Below, in pieces: positions 30,482 to 43,365 of a DNA stretch of 64,000 nt. The notes under the pieces were generated by a model, which had not been told where the DNA came from, searched no databases, and worked only from the letters and a program-made list of their open reading frames with translations. Positions within the stretch are counted from its first letter, which is position 1; every line of letters begins with the position of its first letter. Source of the DNA: Mesostigma viride. Its lineage: Eukaryota > Streptophyta > Mesostigmatophyceae > Mesostigmatales > Mesostigmataceae. The position numbers and the translations under genes are program-made. Location: positions 2,676,420-2,740,419 of the forward strand of contig RPFO01000076.1 in assembly GCA_009746045.1 (NCBI GenBank). Direction: 5' to 3'.

Positions 30482-31767
30482 CAGTCTTACGAAAGATACT
30501 CAACTGACTTTCAGTCAGATTACACATAGATTCCAAGGTACTGTCCCGTACCGTTCAGGGCCCAACACAAAGGACCATCGAAAGGGCACTCCGCACATAA
30601 GTCCCAAAAGGCAAGGCAGGCTAGGAATCATTACACTTTGGCCGTACAAAGGACTCAGCCATTTACACTGAACGCTGAACTACAAGTTCGCATCCACTTG
30701 GATGTAACAGTATACACGATGTCAGAAAATACTGTTACATTCCTCCTCCCCCCAAGAACAGAGCTACTAGCTTTGTCTGACAGACCAGTCGCATGACTAC
30801 CTTCATCCCCACAGGCCTTAAGTCTCAGCCCACGTGGCATCATTGACCCTGCAAGAATGTGAGTCTATGGACACAGGAAATGGTCTGCCTAACACAGGCT
30901 GGTCGCATGACCAAGTATCCCTCCAGGCCTTAAGTCTCGACCACAAAGGGCGTCATCAACCCTCTTGGGAACTAAGTTCATGGACAAGGAAAGCAGCCTG
31001 CACACATGTACACACAACCTAATTGGGGGGTGTTGTCACTCTAACACAAAACTCAAAATAACACAGAAAATAACCCAGAAAATAACACAGTTGAAGAACC
31101 CAGCCCCCAGGGCACATCAAATCTTTGAAGATTCCAGTTGCTCAGCAGTCGTTGAAGAACTGAATAACACAGTAGTCGAACTTAGACCCAAAATACTCCA
31201 TCAGTTGAAGAACAAAAATACTCCATCAGTCTTCGAACAAGGGAAGACTCGCAGCTGTCAAGTCTTTTGTAACAAGAAAAGACTCCAACTGCCTTCGGTG
31301 GTCGTCAGTGCCACCGCTCAAACCTGGTACCACACCCCAGGTTGATTGTCTCAGCCTTGTACTCCAAACACTTCAGGGTGTTCTTTGATCATCGAGTACA
31401 GTGTTAGTTTTCCCAGAAAAAGTCCTAAATTTAGGACCACTTGGAATTAAAATATATACATGCAAACATTAAAATTTGACCCTGGCATTCGTGCCCATGA
31501 CAGATAACACACTTTTATAGTTTCTATCAAAAACCTGGGTTCAAATAATTACATTTAGTGCATGAACGGGGCCTGCCACCTGCCAGACCTCCAAGCGCGA
31601 ATTTGGCCAAAAAGTGGGTTTTAGGACCATTAGGACCAATTAGTGTCAACGCATGACCATGCTATCCACACGGTCCCTTGAGCATCTTACAAGCGCTAGG
31701 GGACCCTACGAGGCCTTGGGATGGCGGGGCAGCGTATAACAAGGCCATACCCTGCTGTGGCTGCCTC
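30482..31767. other. noncoding stretch with small repeats
   Basis: Contains an 11-bp-arm hairpin near 30704-30741 (TGTAACAGTAT / ATACTGTTACA), two diverged tandem copies of about 115 bp (about 30775-31010, each with AGGCCTTAAGTCTC), a 12-bp unit repeated three times (about 31055-31091, AAAATAACACAG), and the palindrome TCCTAAATTTAGGA at about 31423. No gene supported. Confidence 0.5.
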
Positions 31768-31780
31768 TATATATACGCGT
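31768..31780. repeat. LINE target-site duplication, left copy
   Basis: TATATATACGCGT, identical to 33847-33859. Confidence 0.85.
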
Positions 31781-33710
31781 CAAGGTCGACTGCCACAACG
31801 CGTTCAACAGTCTGTCCCGCGCCAGCATGTTTGCGGCCGTCATGGAGTCCTTCGAGGACTTGTACGCTTGGACAGCCGTGTGCTACGGCCAGCCCGGCCA
31901 ACTGGTTCACATCATGGAGGACGGCACTCGCGGCGGCCTGCTGTCGCGGTCGGGCACCCAGCAAGGGGACCCCCTGGGACCCCTGTACTTTGCCGCTCCC
32001 CTCCAGGGTTGCCTCCAAGCGGTCCATGCTGCCCACCCGGCGGTCGCTATTCAGGCCTACTTGGATGATATCTACCTTCTGGGCCCTGTGCCGGACACCA
32101 CCGCGGCTCTGCTGGCACTGCAGACCACGGTGGCCGACATCAACCTCCAGTTGACCCTTGCCAAGTGCGCGGTGTACTCGCCCCAAGGTGATTGCTCCGG
32201 CTTTCCGCCCCAGCTCTCGGGCCGGGACGAGCGCCTCCATGGGTTGGATGTCCTCGGCGTTCCGGTTGGCGACCCCGCGTTTGTCATCGATGCTCTGCGG
32301 GCCGCACTCGAGGCACGCACTGAGGTACTGCCCTTGATTGCGCGCCTTCATGATTCGCAGACCAAGGGTCTGCTTCTGTGGTTTTGCGCTCACCCTCGCG
32401 TCGTTCACTGGCTCCGGGGCGCTCTTCCGTCTCAGGTCCGGCTGGCCGCCGAGGGCCACGACGAACGCATCCAGTCGGCCTTGGCGCAGCTGGTCCCGGG
32501 CCCCGACCTCCCGCCACATGCTATTCGCATTGCCTCCCTGCCTGCACGGATGGGTGGCTGCGGTCTGACTCGTGCCGCCCGGCTGGCCCCAGCAGCCTTT
32601 TTGGGCTCCGTCGCTCAGTCGTGGGCGGAAAGCTGCCGGCTCCTGCCCCTTTTGGCAACGGCAGCGCCTGACCTCCTGGACCCCAGCAGCCCTTTGCCCT
32701 TCGTCACCGCCATCCAGGAGGCCTATGCTGAGATCCAGCAGGCCTGTTCTCCCGTCCGTGCCGCTCAGGCGGTACAGCGCCACCTCCCTCGCGGCACTCC
32801 CTCGGTCGCCTCCGTTCAATCTCCCGCCGCATTCCCTGCTCGCGTCATCGATAAACACCAGAAAACCTACGCGGGTATTCTGCACACGGCTGATTGGATT
32901 GCTCTTTTCGCGGACCTCAACGCCCAGGGACGTGCGTGGCTGTTCTCGCTTTCCTTGCGGAGTGTGGGCTCGGCGTACCTTCGTGCTCTTCCCATGGCCC
33001 CCCCATTCGCCTTGGCTCCCAGCCACTACTCGGTGGCGCTCCGGCACCAGCTATTTGCCCCGCAGCCTCTTGTTCCGGCCGGGCGGCCTTGTGGTAGCTG
33101 TGGGCAGCCGCTGGATCCCACGGGGACTCACTACCTTGCCTGCATGGGGGGCCAACAGAATCAGAATTGGTATTTGTATTTGCACACTGTCCTCCTGACG
33201 GTGGTGCTCGCCATGATTCGGTCGGTTTTCCCCCACGCGAACATCCGGTCCGAGGATGCGGATGGCGCTGCCTTCTATTCCCCCAACCACCGGCCTGACA
33301 TCGTGGTGCTGGACTTTGAGGGGGGTGGCCGGCATCTGCTTATTGACGTTTCGGTGGCGCGGCCCTTGGCTCTTAGCCACGTGGCTGGGGCCTCCCTCAC
33401 GGCAGGTTACACGGCGGACCGGGCGGAGCGGGCCAAGCTCCTGGCCTACGGCGACGTCGGGCACCATCGTGTGGTGCCCTTTGTCCTGGAGGAGTTTGGG
33501 GCCATGGGGCCCCTGACCTCCGCCTTCTTCAAGGAGTGTTGCCGGCTCCGGGAGGACCGGCTGGACCTGGAGGGCCAGCGGGCCCCATGGTCGGCGCGGA
33601 CCTGGACGTCATATTGGCGTCAGCGCTTGTCGGTGGCGCTGACTCGGGCCATGGCTGACATCATGCTCCGCCGTACGCGGGCTGATTTTGCGGTGCAGCA
33701 GGGCTATTAG
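31781..33710 (+). CDS. LINE ORF, C-terminal part: RT, zinc knuckle, endonuclease-like
   Basis: Open from the truncation point to 33710; the first ATG is at 31827. RT motifs are visible: VDCHNAFNSLSR directly at the 5' edge, GTQQGDPLGP near residue 43 and AYLDDIYLL near 78 (counting from 31827), so the N-terminal RT motifs are lost. The C-terminus has a CGSCG...GTHYLAC knuckle near 422-440, followed by RPDIVVLDF and HLLIDVSV (about 488-507) and a later Lys. This fits the restriction-enzyme-like endonuclease placed after RT in R2/CRE-type elements. Missing its 5' part, it cannot encode a full enzyme. Confidence 0.85.
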
Positions 33711-33846
33711 GTTCCTCCCGTTAGGCGTTTCCATTGGTCTTATCGTAGTATAGAGCTTTGACATGGCTCTGTATATAGGTTTATAGCTGGGCGTTTGCTT
33801 TGGTTTGAGTGATTTCACTCTGCTGTAAGTAATTATATTTTTAATA
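31781..33846 (+). mobile_element. 5'-truncated non-LTR retrotransposon
   Basis: A 2066-bp copy bounded by exact 13-bp target-site duplications. It begins in the middle of the RT coding region, the usual result of incomplete target-primed reverse transcription, and ends with about 135 bp of 3' untranslated sequence and an A/T-rich tail. The coding remainder is open, so the insertion is recent. Confidence 0.85.
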
Positions 33847-33859
33847 TATATATACGCGT
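33847..33859. repeat. LINE target-site duplication, right copy
   Basis: TATATATACGCGT, identical to 31768-31780. Confidence 0.85.
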
Positions 33860-34038
33860 GCTTAACGGTGTCACAGATGGTGCAGGTAATGCAATATACG
33901 GTTGCATGGTTGCTGAGGTTGCCCGGCTTGAACACGGCCCACCCCTTGCGGTAAACTTTCTCTAAGCATATGCCAAACCTTCTTTGACATCACGGACATG
34001 CTGGCCACCACCCAGCGATGAAAAAACATTGCATTTGC

Positions 34039-34113
34039 GGGTGGTCCCACGCGGAATGGGGTCATTTTTGGCGCATTTTGCAAGAAAAAAACGCTAGTTT
34101 CAATCGTCCGATA
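34039..34113. repeat. left terminal inverted repeat of the 24-kb element
   Basis: Matches the complement of 58024-58087 with about 12 extra bases (around GGCGCATT). Shared blocks: GGGTGGTCCCACGCGGAATG, GCAAGAAAAAAACGCTA and TTTCAATCGTCCGA. Weaker similarity continues inward. Confidence 0.85.
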
Positions 34114-34332
34114 TCTTTTTTTCGCGCGAATTTGGCGTCCGATCGCGTATTTTCGAGCTAATTTGGTGTCATAATGCTTAATTCATGTCAATTTGAGCGT
34201 ACATTCCACATCGAGAGGCTTGAAAGTTAGTAATTCATGTAAATTTTACGTGGAGAGACTCGACATCATCCTAACCTTTGTATTAACCATAGGACGAGCA
34301 TTGCCAGCGCATGTCCAAGTGCTAACTTTCCC
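34114..34332. other. sub-terminal noncoding DNA
   Basis: AT-rich, with GCGCGAATTTGGCGTCCGAT related to sequence inside the right end. No gene. Confidence 0.5.
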
Positions 34333-37300
34333 TCACACTTTCGAGGGCCTCTTCCGTAATTTCGCTTCCGCGATCTGCTGTTCCGTTTTCGAGTTCCTCC
34401 TCTTCTTATCGATCTCCTTTGCAGGCGCCCAGACTTCCACATCCTTCCAGCTCTTGCCATCCGTCAGCTTTACCACCTTCATCGCGTAGTCCAGCGGCAT
34501 CCACCACAACTTGTTCTTCAACTTCCCTCCCTTCTCCCCCTCAGCGAAAAACTTAAATGCGACGTCCCTCCACTTGGTGTCGTATCCAGACACCTGCCCA
34601 TAAAGCATGACGTCTTCTAGCTTGGCATACATTGGCGTAGCCGTATCCTTGTTCCCTGCTTGCATAATGGCTGCAGTCCACCCATCACACCAAAAGGCCT
34701 CTGGTGCTCCGAACCCCATTTCCCCGTCCATAAGTCTCATTTCCAACGTGGGCTTGTCATCATCCTCATCGCCCGCCTGACTGTCTTCCGCCCCCTTAGG
34801 CTCCTCCCGTCCGGAAGTGTCAGCATGTACAGCCGCTGGTCCGAAGCCCACCGCCACATTAGCCAAGCGAAGTAACTGCTCCACATCCTCATTACCTGCG
34901 AGCAAACCGATCATGCCATCAACGCATGACTAAAATCGAGTTAGTAGAAATCGGACTGCCAACCGTAAAAAATCAAAACACTCTACATACCAGAATTCAC
35001 TCGCAGATTTTTTCTTACCCTTTTTGGCCTTTTCCTTCGACCTCTGCTCGCAGGTAGACCCCGTCTGGGGGTGGGGGGCAGGCGCCGGGGCGGGTTTGGC
35101 GGGCTCGGCAACCTTGGCAGTCTTCGCGGTCTTGGGTAACTTCTTGGAAGCAACGCGCTCCTTTCCCCCGTCCTCCTCCTCTCCGCCGCCATCCTCCTCC
35201 TCCTTCTCCTCCTCATCGTCCGAATCTGAAAGCACAACTGCTTTTCGACGCCGTTTCTGAGGCAGGGCAGGCTTGGGAGGCTTCCCCACCTTGGCCGATT
35301 TCTTGGAAGCAACGTGCTCCGCAGCCTTCCCACCCTTGGCGGATTTCTTGGTAGCAACGGCTGCTCCTCCTCCTCCTCCTCCTCCTCCTCCCCCTCCTCC
35401 TCCTCAGCATCGTCGTCCTCCTCCTCCTCCTCCTCCTCCTCAGCATCGTCGTCCGAATCAGCCACTGCCACAACTGGCTTACGAAGCTGCTTCTTCGGTA
35501 CCTGAGAAATGGCCAGAGTCGGCGGGGGAACCCGAAGCTGCTTCTTCGGTACCTGAGAACTGGGCAGAGGCGCCGGGGTGGGCAGAGTCGCCGGGGGAAC
35601 CCGAAGCTGCTTCTTCGGAACCTGAAAAACGGGCTGCGACGCGGCAGGCTTGGAAGGCCCACCTCCATCATCCTCAACAAGTGACACGACTGCCCGTCGA
35701 GTCACTTGAGAAGCGGGCTTCTTCGCCGCAGGCGGATCCGAATCACCTTCAGGCCCCGTATCTGTTCGGCCTGCTGCGTTCTGACCTCGACGGGGGTCTC
35801 TCCGCGGTTAGACCCTCCTGCCGGACCTCCATCCCCTCCATCCCCTCCCTCCAACAACTGTTGGTCATCCCTCTCCACCACGGCGGACAATCCCCCAGCT
35901 TCGTGGGAAGCTTTTCGCTTCTTCGCCCTTCCGAGCCTAGGCCCCCCATCACCTTCCCCCTGTTCAAGCCGCTCCCACAATTCACTCCCTTTCCCGATCC
36001 TTTCCACTATCTCTTGAAACCCCTTAATCTCCGTCTCGGTACCAAACACGATCACCATCGGTTCGAACCTGGAGAAAAAGTCGTGGGCGCAAGCCTTCAG
36101 CACATGATCGTACATCCCGCCCGGTTGGGGAATGTCCGAAGCTTTCGGGCAAGGACCGAACGCCCACCACCCTCTCTGAAAGTTACTCCACTTATCACCC
36201 CAAATGTTCGCCAAGTTCAGCAGGCTCAGGCACGGAAGGGACCTATAGCCCAAGGGAAAGGGGCGGGCTGAAGCTGAGGCAACCTCGCCTGCCACCTGCT
36301 TGACGAGCGACTTGTCATCATCATCACCGTCTAGTAACTGACAGCAAAACCAGACCCGGCGACGGCCCCAGTCCACACTCTGCCACTCATACTTCACGTC
36401 CCACTCCTCCTCCTCCTTCTTCGCCTCCGTCTCCTTCCCCTTCCCCTTCCCCTTCGATCCCTTCTCCAGCCCCTTCACCGGCCCCTTCATCGCCGCCTCC
36501 TTCACCCCCCTTCGAGTAATCCAACTTTTGGAGCGTACTTCCTGAACGCTTCCGGAGCAAAAAGTGCCAAACCCACCGTCTTGTCCTCGCTCTCTTTTAG
36601 CAGAATCTCCTGAAAGTCGATCTTGCCATTACTGATATCCTTTCTCGGAATCCTCAGATGTGCGGCGTGTTTTTTGGCTTTAAGAAGGTAGGCGATGTTC
36701 CTCGTTATGATGACGGCCACATCCCAAAATTCCCGGTATCTGGCCACAATCTCCTTCCTGCCGACCGGCCGAGCGAGAGGATGGAGATTGAAGACGAGTT
36801 CGAAAATATGAGACGCCACAAACTCCTTGCCATTTGCGTCCTTGCATCGCGCTTCCAGCGTCACATCCTCCTTGAATCTGGCGCAAATGGTCAGCCGCAG
36901 GCACTCCAGCACATCCTTGGCGATCTCCACCAACTTGGTGAGCTTTTCCGGTCCAACCTGGCAGCTCATGATGCAATCGATCACGGCGTCCATCATAGGA
37001 AGGCTGGCCAAGTTCCTGAAAGAAGTCCAAGAGACCTTCTGGCCTTTCTTCTCCCCCTCTGCATTGGCGAATTTGCACCTTTGCATCATCACCTCCTCAG
37101 GCGCGGGTTTCGTTGAGGCAGGATCATCAGTCTGCTCCTGTGTCAGACGGAGAAACGTGTTGGCCAGCGTGCGACTGTAAGCGGAATGCACTGAAGCAAT
37201 GCTGTGGGCCGGCTTTTTCTTTCCTTCTGCTTCCTCCTCGTGTACATCCACCGCTGCCGGCTCCACATTCCCTTCCCTTCCCCCCGCTTGCCGCATAGCC

Positions 37301-40300
37301 GGGAGGATGTACGTGAGCAGATTGGTGTAGTGGCCATCCGCAATATAGTGGCCCTTCCCACGCGTGACTTTGCCGTATAGATATAGCTTGTTGTAGTTCC
37401 ACACGTCAAGCAACGCCTGGCCCAGCGTACGATCCGCCACGGCTAAGTCCTCCGAATTCGCCCCCTTGGCGATGTCGAACAGCTTCTCCAGCTTGCCGGT
37501 CAGCACCGCCTGCGACATCAATTAACATCGAGCGAGCAACGACAAAACTCAGTCATAAAAGGCGAGGGGTATAGCTGCGGATAGACCCTAACAAAATTCG
37601 AAAAAGAAACGGCCGACAATACGCAACGAAAATTCCAACAAAAAAAAGGAGAGGGTCTAGCTGCAGCGAGACCCTCGCAAAAAACTTGAAGCGCACACAA
37701 AAAACAACCACGAAAATTCCGAGGGTCTACCCGCAGCTAGACCCTGCCAAAATAGATAGCTTACATCTTCTTTTGCCTTAGGTAGATTTCGCAGCTCACT
37801 CCACGACGGGAGCAGGTCGCCACCCTTGAGAAGAATGACGTTCGTACCCATGTAACCACCACGGAATTTCCGCAACAGGTCCTGGAAGGCGTGCTCCGCC
37901 TCCTTAGGAGTATTTGCGAAATTGGACTCCGCCCCACCCTCGCACATCATTGCCCGAACCTCTCCCCACCCGCCATCCGGCCCCCTGAGAAACGACTTTA
38001 ACCCCTTAAAGTAGTGGTTCCCATCCACCACCGCGTACCGGAGAACCAGATACGGTACCGGTACCCGTTCCTCAAAAAATTTCGGATCGTAGGACTTCAT
38101 CGCAGTATTGCACAGCAGGTTGAAAACTTGCCGACTGCCCTCGATCTCCTGAGGCAAAACTGCTTCCACCTCGTCCACCCTGGCGTAGGTACGCCACTCA
38201 AGTCCTCTCGCGAGGAAAGAGGTGGTGGACTCCGTGTTAAGCCACACGTCGACTTCAGTATCCGAAAGGGGCCGGAAGTACCTGGACCCCACATCCTCCG
38301 CGTCAATCTTGGCGCCGTGGTGATGCTTCAGCCACTTGACGAAATCCGGCATGCACAAGATTTGCTTGTCGAACAGGTCAGGTTGAGATTCGGCAAGCGC
38401 CTGGAAAGGGAACTGCCAGACCGGGACAACAACCTTGAAGTGCAAGGCGTTGTCCCGCGCATTGAGGAGAATGCGGCCGTTCTCCTTAATGGTTTCAAGG
38501 TTTAAACGCCGCTGCCTCAAAGCCTCTGGCAAAATAAGCGCGTTGACCGTCTGGATCCGCATACTGAAACATCCGGTCTGCTGAAAATCGGCCGGCCGAA
38601 TCCAACGCGTTTCCCTGAGAGAATTGGCCTTCCGGATGTTCTGGTCCCTGACCTCCTTGTTCGAGTCGACCTTTTTCGAAGGCTTCCAGCTTTCAATGAT
38701 AGGGTCGGTGTCCGGGTTCCCACTGCTCGTGAGCACCCCCTCCTTAAAAAGCTTGTTGAGTGACCGGAGCAGCTCAAGAAAGGGGGAGAACTCGGGCCAG
38801 TTTGGCAGGTCATCGACGTCCGCCATCCGCCTACTCGAGCAGTACTTGAGCATATCCTTCACCAGCGCGAACACGGCGTCATGACCAGGTAACTTCTTCT
38901 CCACCGTGGCGTCTTCGTCCCCCCCGTCATCCTGAAGTAAAAAATCGAAAAGGACCGCAGGATTTGCTCAAGTCAGTAATATTTAGGCCGACCACGACAT
39001 CCTGTTCAGGGACGAACAAAGTTCTGTTGGAATAATACCTTACTGACACTAAACACCAAGTCCCGCAGCCAGTCAGCGTCTACCCGCAGCGAGAGGTCTA
39101 AATTTTCACAACAATCGTACCTGTCCAGTTTTCTGCTGCTTCTTGGCCTCCTTAGCCTTCTCCTTCTCCGCCTTCTTCGCCTCCTTCTCCGCCGCCTTCG
39201 CCTCCGCGTTCTTCTTACTGTTGGCCTTTGCCACCGCATTCAGCGCCCTTTTTCCCTCAGCGGCCCGACGACGAAAATCAGCCTTCATGAATTTCTCGAT
39301 CTTGTCAACCTTTGCCTCTGAGTACTCCTTAGGCTGCCACTTGAAATTCTTGGTGGCTTTCGACTTCACCAGATTTACAAATTCATATGCCAATTCACTT
39401 AAAGGTAGCGTCACCCAACACCTCCGTATCGAAATCGGCATCGACTTCCGCCTCAAGTCGTGTCAGGTACTTGCGAAACTCGGACCCCGCAGGTCCCTCC
39501 GAATCGACGCCATCGGGCGGAGACTTAAGCATGATCAGGCCAACAGCAATAATATGATCCTTCGCAACCTTCTTGCGGGAATCCAGCTTTTCCCTTTCAT
39601 GCTCAGTCAATGGAGGCTTCGCCGCCTTCCCCCCGCAGTACCCCCAGCGACAGCCCCCGCCTGCATGACAAAAAAAAACGAACAAGAAGGGACTTGACCT
39701 CAGTTCGATTGTTGCACCATCGTCTCTCTGCGGAGATACCCCTCAGCACGAAAAAAATCACACGAACTCGCGGCGGATGAACGTACCTGCACAGCCACTT
39801 CTCCCTCAGCGTCTCCCCCATCCTCATCTCCTCCAGCGTTTTCATCCCCCCCATCCTCATCTCCTCCAGCGTTTTCTTCCTCTCCGGCAGCGCCTGCTGA
39901 GGCCAAACCCCCCGCCTGTCAACACCGAATACGACAGCTCATTGGAAATCAAAATTAGTCGACATTTGTATATTTCGCATAATGCGCTCACTAAAACTTC
40001 AGGCGAAATGCAGACATCCGGATATCGTTTAATGCTTACCATTTCCATCTCGAGTCCAGACCAAATACCAGCACTGTCAACAGCCATCGCCGCAGCCGCC
40101 CCCTGAAAAAAGACAACAGATTGGTTGGGGGCACCGTTGAAATTAGCCGAACATGTCAGTCTCAATAAAAGGGTGAGGGTCTACCTGCAGCTAGACCCCA
40201 TGTAAGATGCTCGTGGAAACTCGACGGACAAGCACCCACCTTATCAACCAAGTCTGACAAATTAGGTAAATCCTCCGATACGTCCCCTGGCATGGAGCCC

Positions 40301-42824
40301 CCCTGCATGATATGACAGGACAAACCATGAAGGTTGGTCAGCATATAGAGCCCTATTCAGGGAATGGAAACAACCCAAATCGATAAACGATATCGGCAAG
40401 TTAACGTACCGAAACGTAGAACTTCCACCTCCTCAAAATCTTCCCCAAAGGCCATATCGGCACTTGATGGGCTCTCTCCTTTTCCAGTTGCCGCCTCAAT
40501 TCCGCCTCGAAGAACAACTCGAGGGACTGCCAATGGCCTCCCGCCTCTAAATCAGACCACTCCGTGTCTGTCTTGGTTCGGATACTCTGGAGACAATCAA
40601 CCAACGAGATTTGATCCAACCATTCCTGGACGATTTCCCGGTATGGCTTATATGTCTGAATAACATGGAAGTCCTCCCGGTGCCGGAAACTTTGGATCAC
40701 CTGTCCAGCCCAATCCAAAAAGAAAGCGACCGCTTCCCGCGAAAGGCTGGCGTCCGGGCTGACAAGAAAGTCAGTCCGCCACTTAACAAAAGATTGCAGT
40801 AAGTGGTCTCTTGCCATGTCCAAATGCGCGATCACTTCATGTGCGCGCTCCTCCAATCCTCCTACGTCATTCATTCTTCCCGGCACAATTACGATATAGT
40901 CACTGTTGGACGTGTCAACAAATCCTTGCCTGACAATATCAAACACTTCATCTTCCGACAGTGAAGCCCTCGAATCCGCTCTCATATCTCCAGTCATGAG
41001 TTTAAAGAGCTGATGCAACGCAGTGGTTTTCAAGGTTTCCATATAGGAAGCCTCGATGCATGTGAAGCCAATGTGGACCTCGAACTTTTCAACCTCATCA
41101 AAGAGCGTCGACCATATTAAAGCACGACGGGGAAAGTAACGTCCGACATCCTCCTTCAGATTAAGGATGCACGACTGCGCGATCTTCAAAACCTCATACA
41201 TGTCGTCACCAACGACCCTCTTCCCATGAATGGCTCGCTGTGTGGCTTCGAACAATGCAAGCGGCCCAGGCGGTCGTTCTTCCAAATTATGTGACTGGAC
41301 GGTCGACGACACCGGACTTCTCTGCAAACGCTATCTCGGCCGAAAGAAAGCGGATCAAGCCTCTCAAGCCCTTTTCGGCTTTACGACTCACCCCAGACTC
41401 AGACTCAGCCTGAGCCAGGTACTGTTTCAGAATGGCCAGCGTTCGGGCTGCAGACAACAAGAGTAAAAAAAAGGCCACACATCGTCGTCGTCAACAACCT
41501 TAACTCCTAGGTCAACGTCTCTCCGCAGCTAGACCCTTACGATCAATGTATGACATAAAATCCCACCCTTTCTACGATACACACACGCCGTTCAAGCCAT
41601 CTGAAAAATGTACGTCTCACATTAATAAACATACCTGATAATCGACTGAAAATCCTTCGTGAAGAAGGGGTGGGCTCCCGTTCTCGTCCTTCTCCCCCTC
41701 AACTGCCTTCGCAGCCTCCTCCTCCTTCCTCGCAGCCTCCTCCTCCATCTTCCTCGCGGCCTCTTCCGCCTTCATCCTCTCCTGTCGCATCTGCAAAAAA
41801 AGAGCGGCCTCCTCCGCAAGAATTCCTTCGCTGCCGCCTCCGTCTTCTTCTTCGCCTCCTCCTTCTGCTTCGCCACCAGGATCCTGTGCTCCTTCTCCTG
41901 GGCAGCCTTTTTCTCCTTGTACTCCCTCTCCTCCTCCTCCCTCTCCGCCTTCTCCAGCCTCTCCTTCTCCTCCCTCTCCACCCTCTCCCTCTCCGCCTTC
42001 TCGATGGCCTCCCTCTCCGCCTTCTCCTTCTCCTTGTCCTTCTTGTCGAGAGCCGCGTATTCGTCAGCAAAGCTTGCGGCCATTGCTAACAAATCGGACA
42101 ACCGCTTCTGACGCGACTCCCGAACCGGCGATTCCGGGTCTTCAGGCCTCCCGTTAGTCTGATCGCGCTCGTCCTCCTCAACAAGCTCACTGATAGACTT
42201 CCTCAGCTTCCTGAGCTCTTTGGTGCGGTCGTCTTCCTCTACCCACTCGGCCGCAGGCTTACGCTTAGAACTGGAATGCTTGGGGGACGGCGACGGGACG
42301 CAGAAGCGGGGGACTTGGGTGGCGGCGAGCGGGACTTGGGGGAAGGAGAGCGGGACGGCGAGCGGGACGCAGTTGCGGGGTTCTTGGTTGACGGCGAGGG
42401 GGACTTGCGAGAAGGAGAGCGGGACGCGGTAGCGGGGGGAACTTTGGGCGGAGAGGGGGACTTGCGGTTCGGCGAACGGGTCGCAGTTGCGGGGGACTTG
42501 GGGGACTTGCGGGGCGGCGAGCGGGACGCAGTAGCTCCGGCCGACTTGGGGGGCGGCGATGGAGACTTACGGGGCGGAGAGCGGGACGGAGCGCGAGACG
42601 CAGCAGCGAGAGAGGTGGGGGGTATAATTCTGTCCAACTCGCTGGGGGGCAAGTTGGACTTGGAGGGCGAGGGGACTCGGTGGGGGGGACCTCGCCAGAG
42701 CATTTACGGGACCGAACTGCAACGGAGGAAACGCCTCCGTTGCCGTTCGGTCCGGCGAGGTGTTCGACGTCATCTTGGGTGAAACGGGAGTGGCCTTGAC
42801 AGAATCGGAATAGGAGGACGACAT
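34333..42824 (-). CDS. nine-exon gene: SR/KSP-rich, coiled-coil and acidic protein, unknown
   Basis: Exons supported by GT-AG sites: 42824-41635, 41447-40410, 40302-40240, 40102-40040, 39915-39787, 39660-39121, 38931-37765, 37509-34991 and 34895-34333. The three smallest are 63, 63 and 129 nt, all phase-keeping. Order along the protein: short N-terminus; SRSPPRKSPSPP-type repeats; long Glu/Lys/Arg coiled coil; folded regions without known motifs (FVKWLKHHHGAKIDAEDVG; IFELVFNLHPLARPVG); three QVPKKQLR repeats; poly-acidic SDSDDEEE tract; final charged domain. It looks nuclear. Frame changes near 42690 (G7), 41815, 41300, 39400, 36515 (C6 run), 35703 and 35360 interrupt it. Four of eight introns hold the element's palindrome. 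Function unknown; perhaps an accessory protein of the element. Confidence 0.6.
37566..37745. repeat. three palindrome copies in one intron
   Basis: Copies of the 22-bp palindrome (half-site GGGTCTCGCTG or variants) at about 37566-37589, 37652-37675 and 37722-37745, all within intron 7 of the nine-exon gene. Single copies lie in other introns at about 39077, 40176 and 41514. Confidence 0.8.
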
Positions 42825-43365
42825 CTGCAGAACAATATCAAAAAAGCAAGTTTCACAAATGTCATTCAGAATCTGAATCGCCGGCAGAAAAACGATGGGG
42901 AGGGTCTCGCTGCAGCTAGACCCTTTCGTGGATTCTAAAAGGGACATTTAGTTTAATGCAAAACTTTGGCGTCTCGCTGCAGCGAGACCCTCACTTCAAG
43001 CAAAAACAAATCATTTTTAGGGTGAGCGAAAACAAGCAACCTCCCATCATGCAAACATAAAAAAGTATACATTCCTTGGGGTCTCGCTGCAGCGAGACCC
43101 TAACGTCAAACAAAAACAAATAATTTTTAGGGTGAGCGAAGAAAGCCCCCTCCCATCTTGCAAACATTAAAAGTCGACATTCGTAGGGGTCTCGCTGCAG
43201 CGAGACCCTAACACCGATACAAAAACAAATCATTTTAAGGGTGAGAAAAGAAAGACCCCCCATCATGAAAACATGAAAAATTGACATTCCTTGGGGTCTC
43301 GCTGCAGCGAGACCCTTACGTCAATACAAAAACAAAATTCCGAGGGTCTACCCGCAGCGAGACCC
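42825..43365. repeat. palindrome array upstream of the nine-exon gene
   Basis: Six copies at about 42901, 42970, 43079, 43187, 43294 and 43343. From 42970 the copies sit in a tandem unit of about 107 bp that also contains AAAAACAAAT and GGTGAG, so palindrome and spacer were amplified together. Perfect copies read the same on both strands. The position suggests a promoter or transposase-binding array. Confidence 0.8.

Noticed and set aside
30690-30760. LTR end (TGTAACAG with purine tract)
   Set aside because: Only an 11-bp hairpin; no partner LTR found.
31767-33047. 426-codon minus-strand ORF
   Set aside because: Antisense shadow of the LINE reading frame, which has clear RT motifs.
35273-36271. 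332-codon plus-strand Pro-rich ORF
   Set aside because: Antisense of acidic, Gly/Glu-rich exon 8 of the nine-exon gene.
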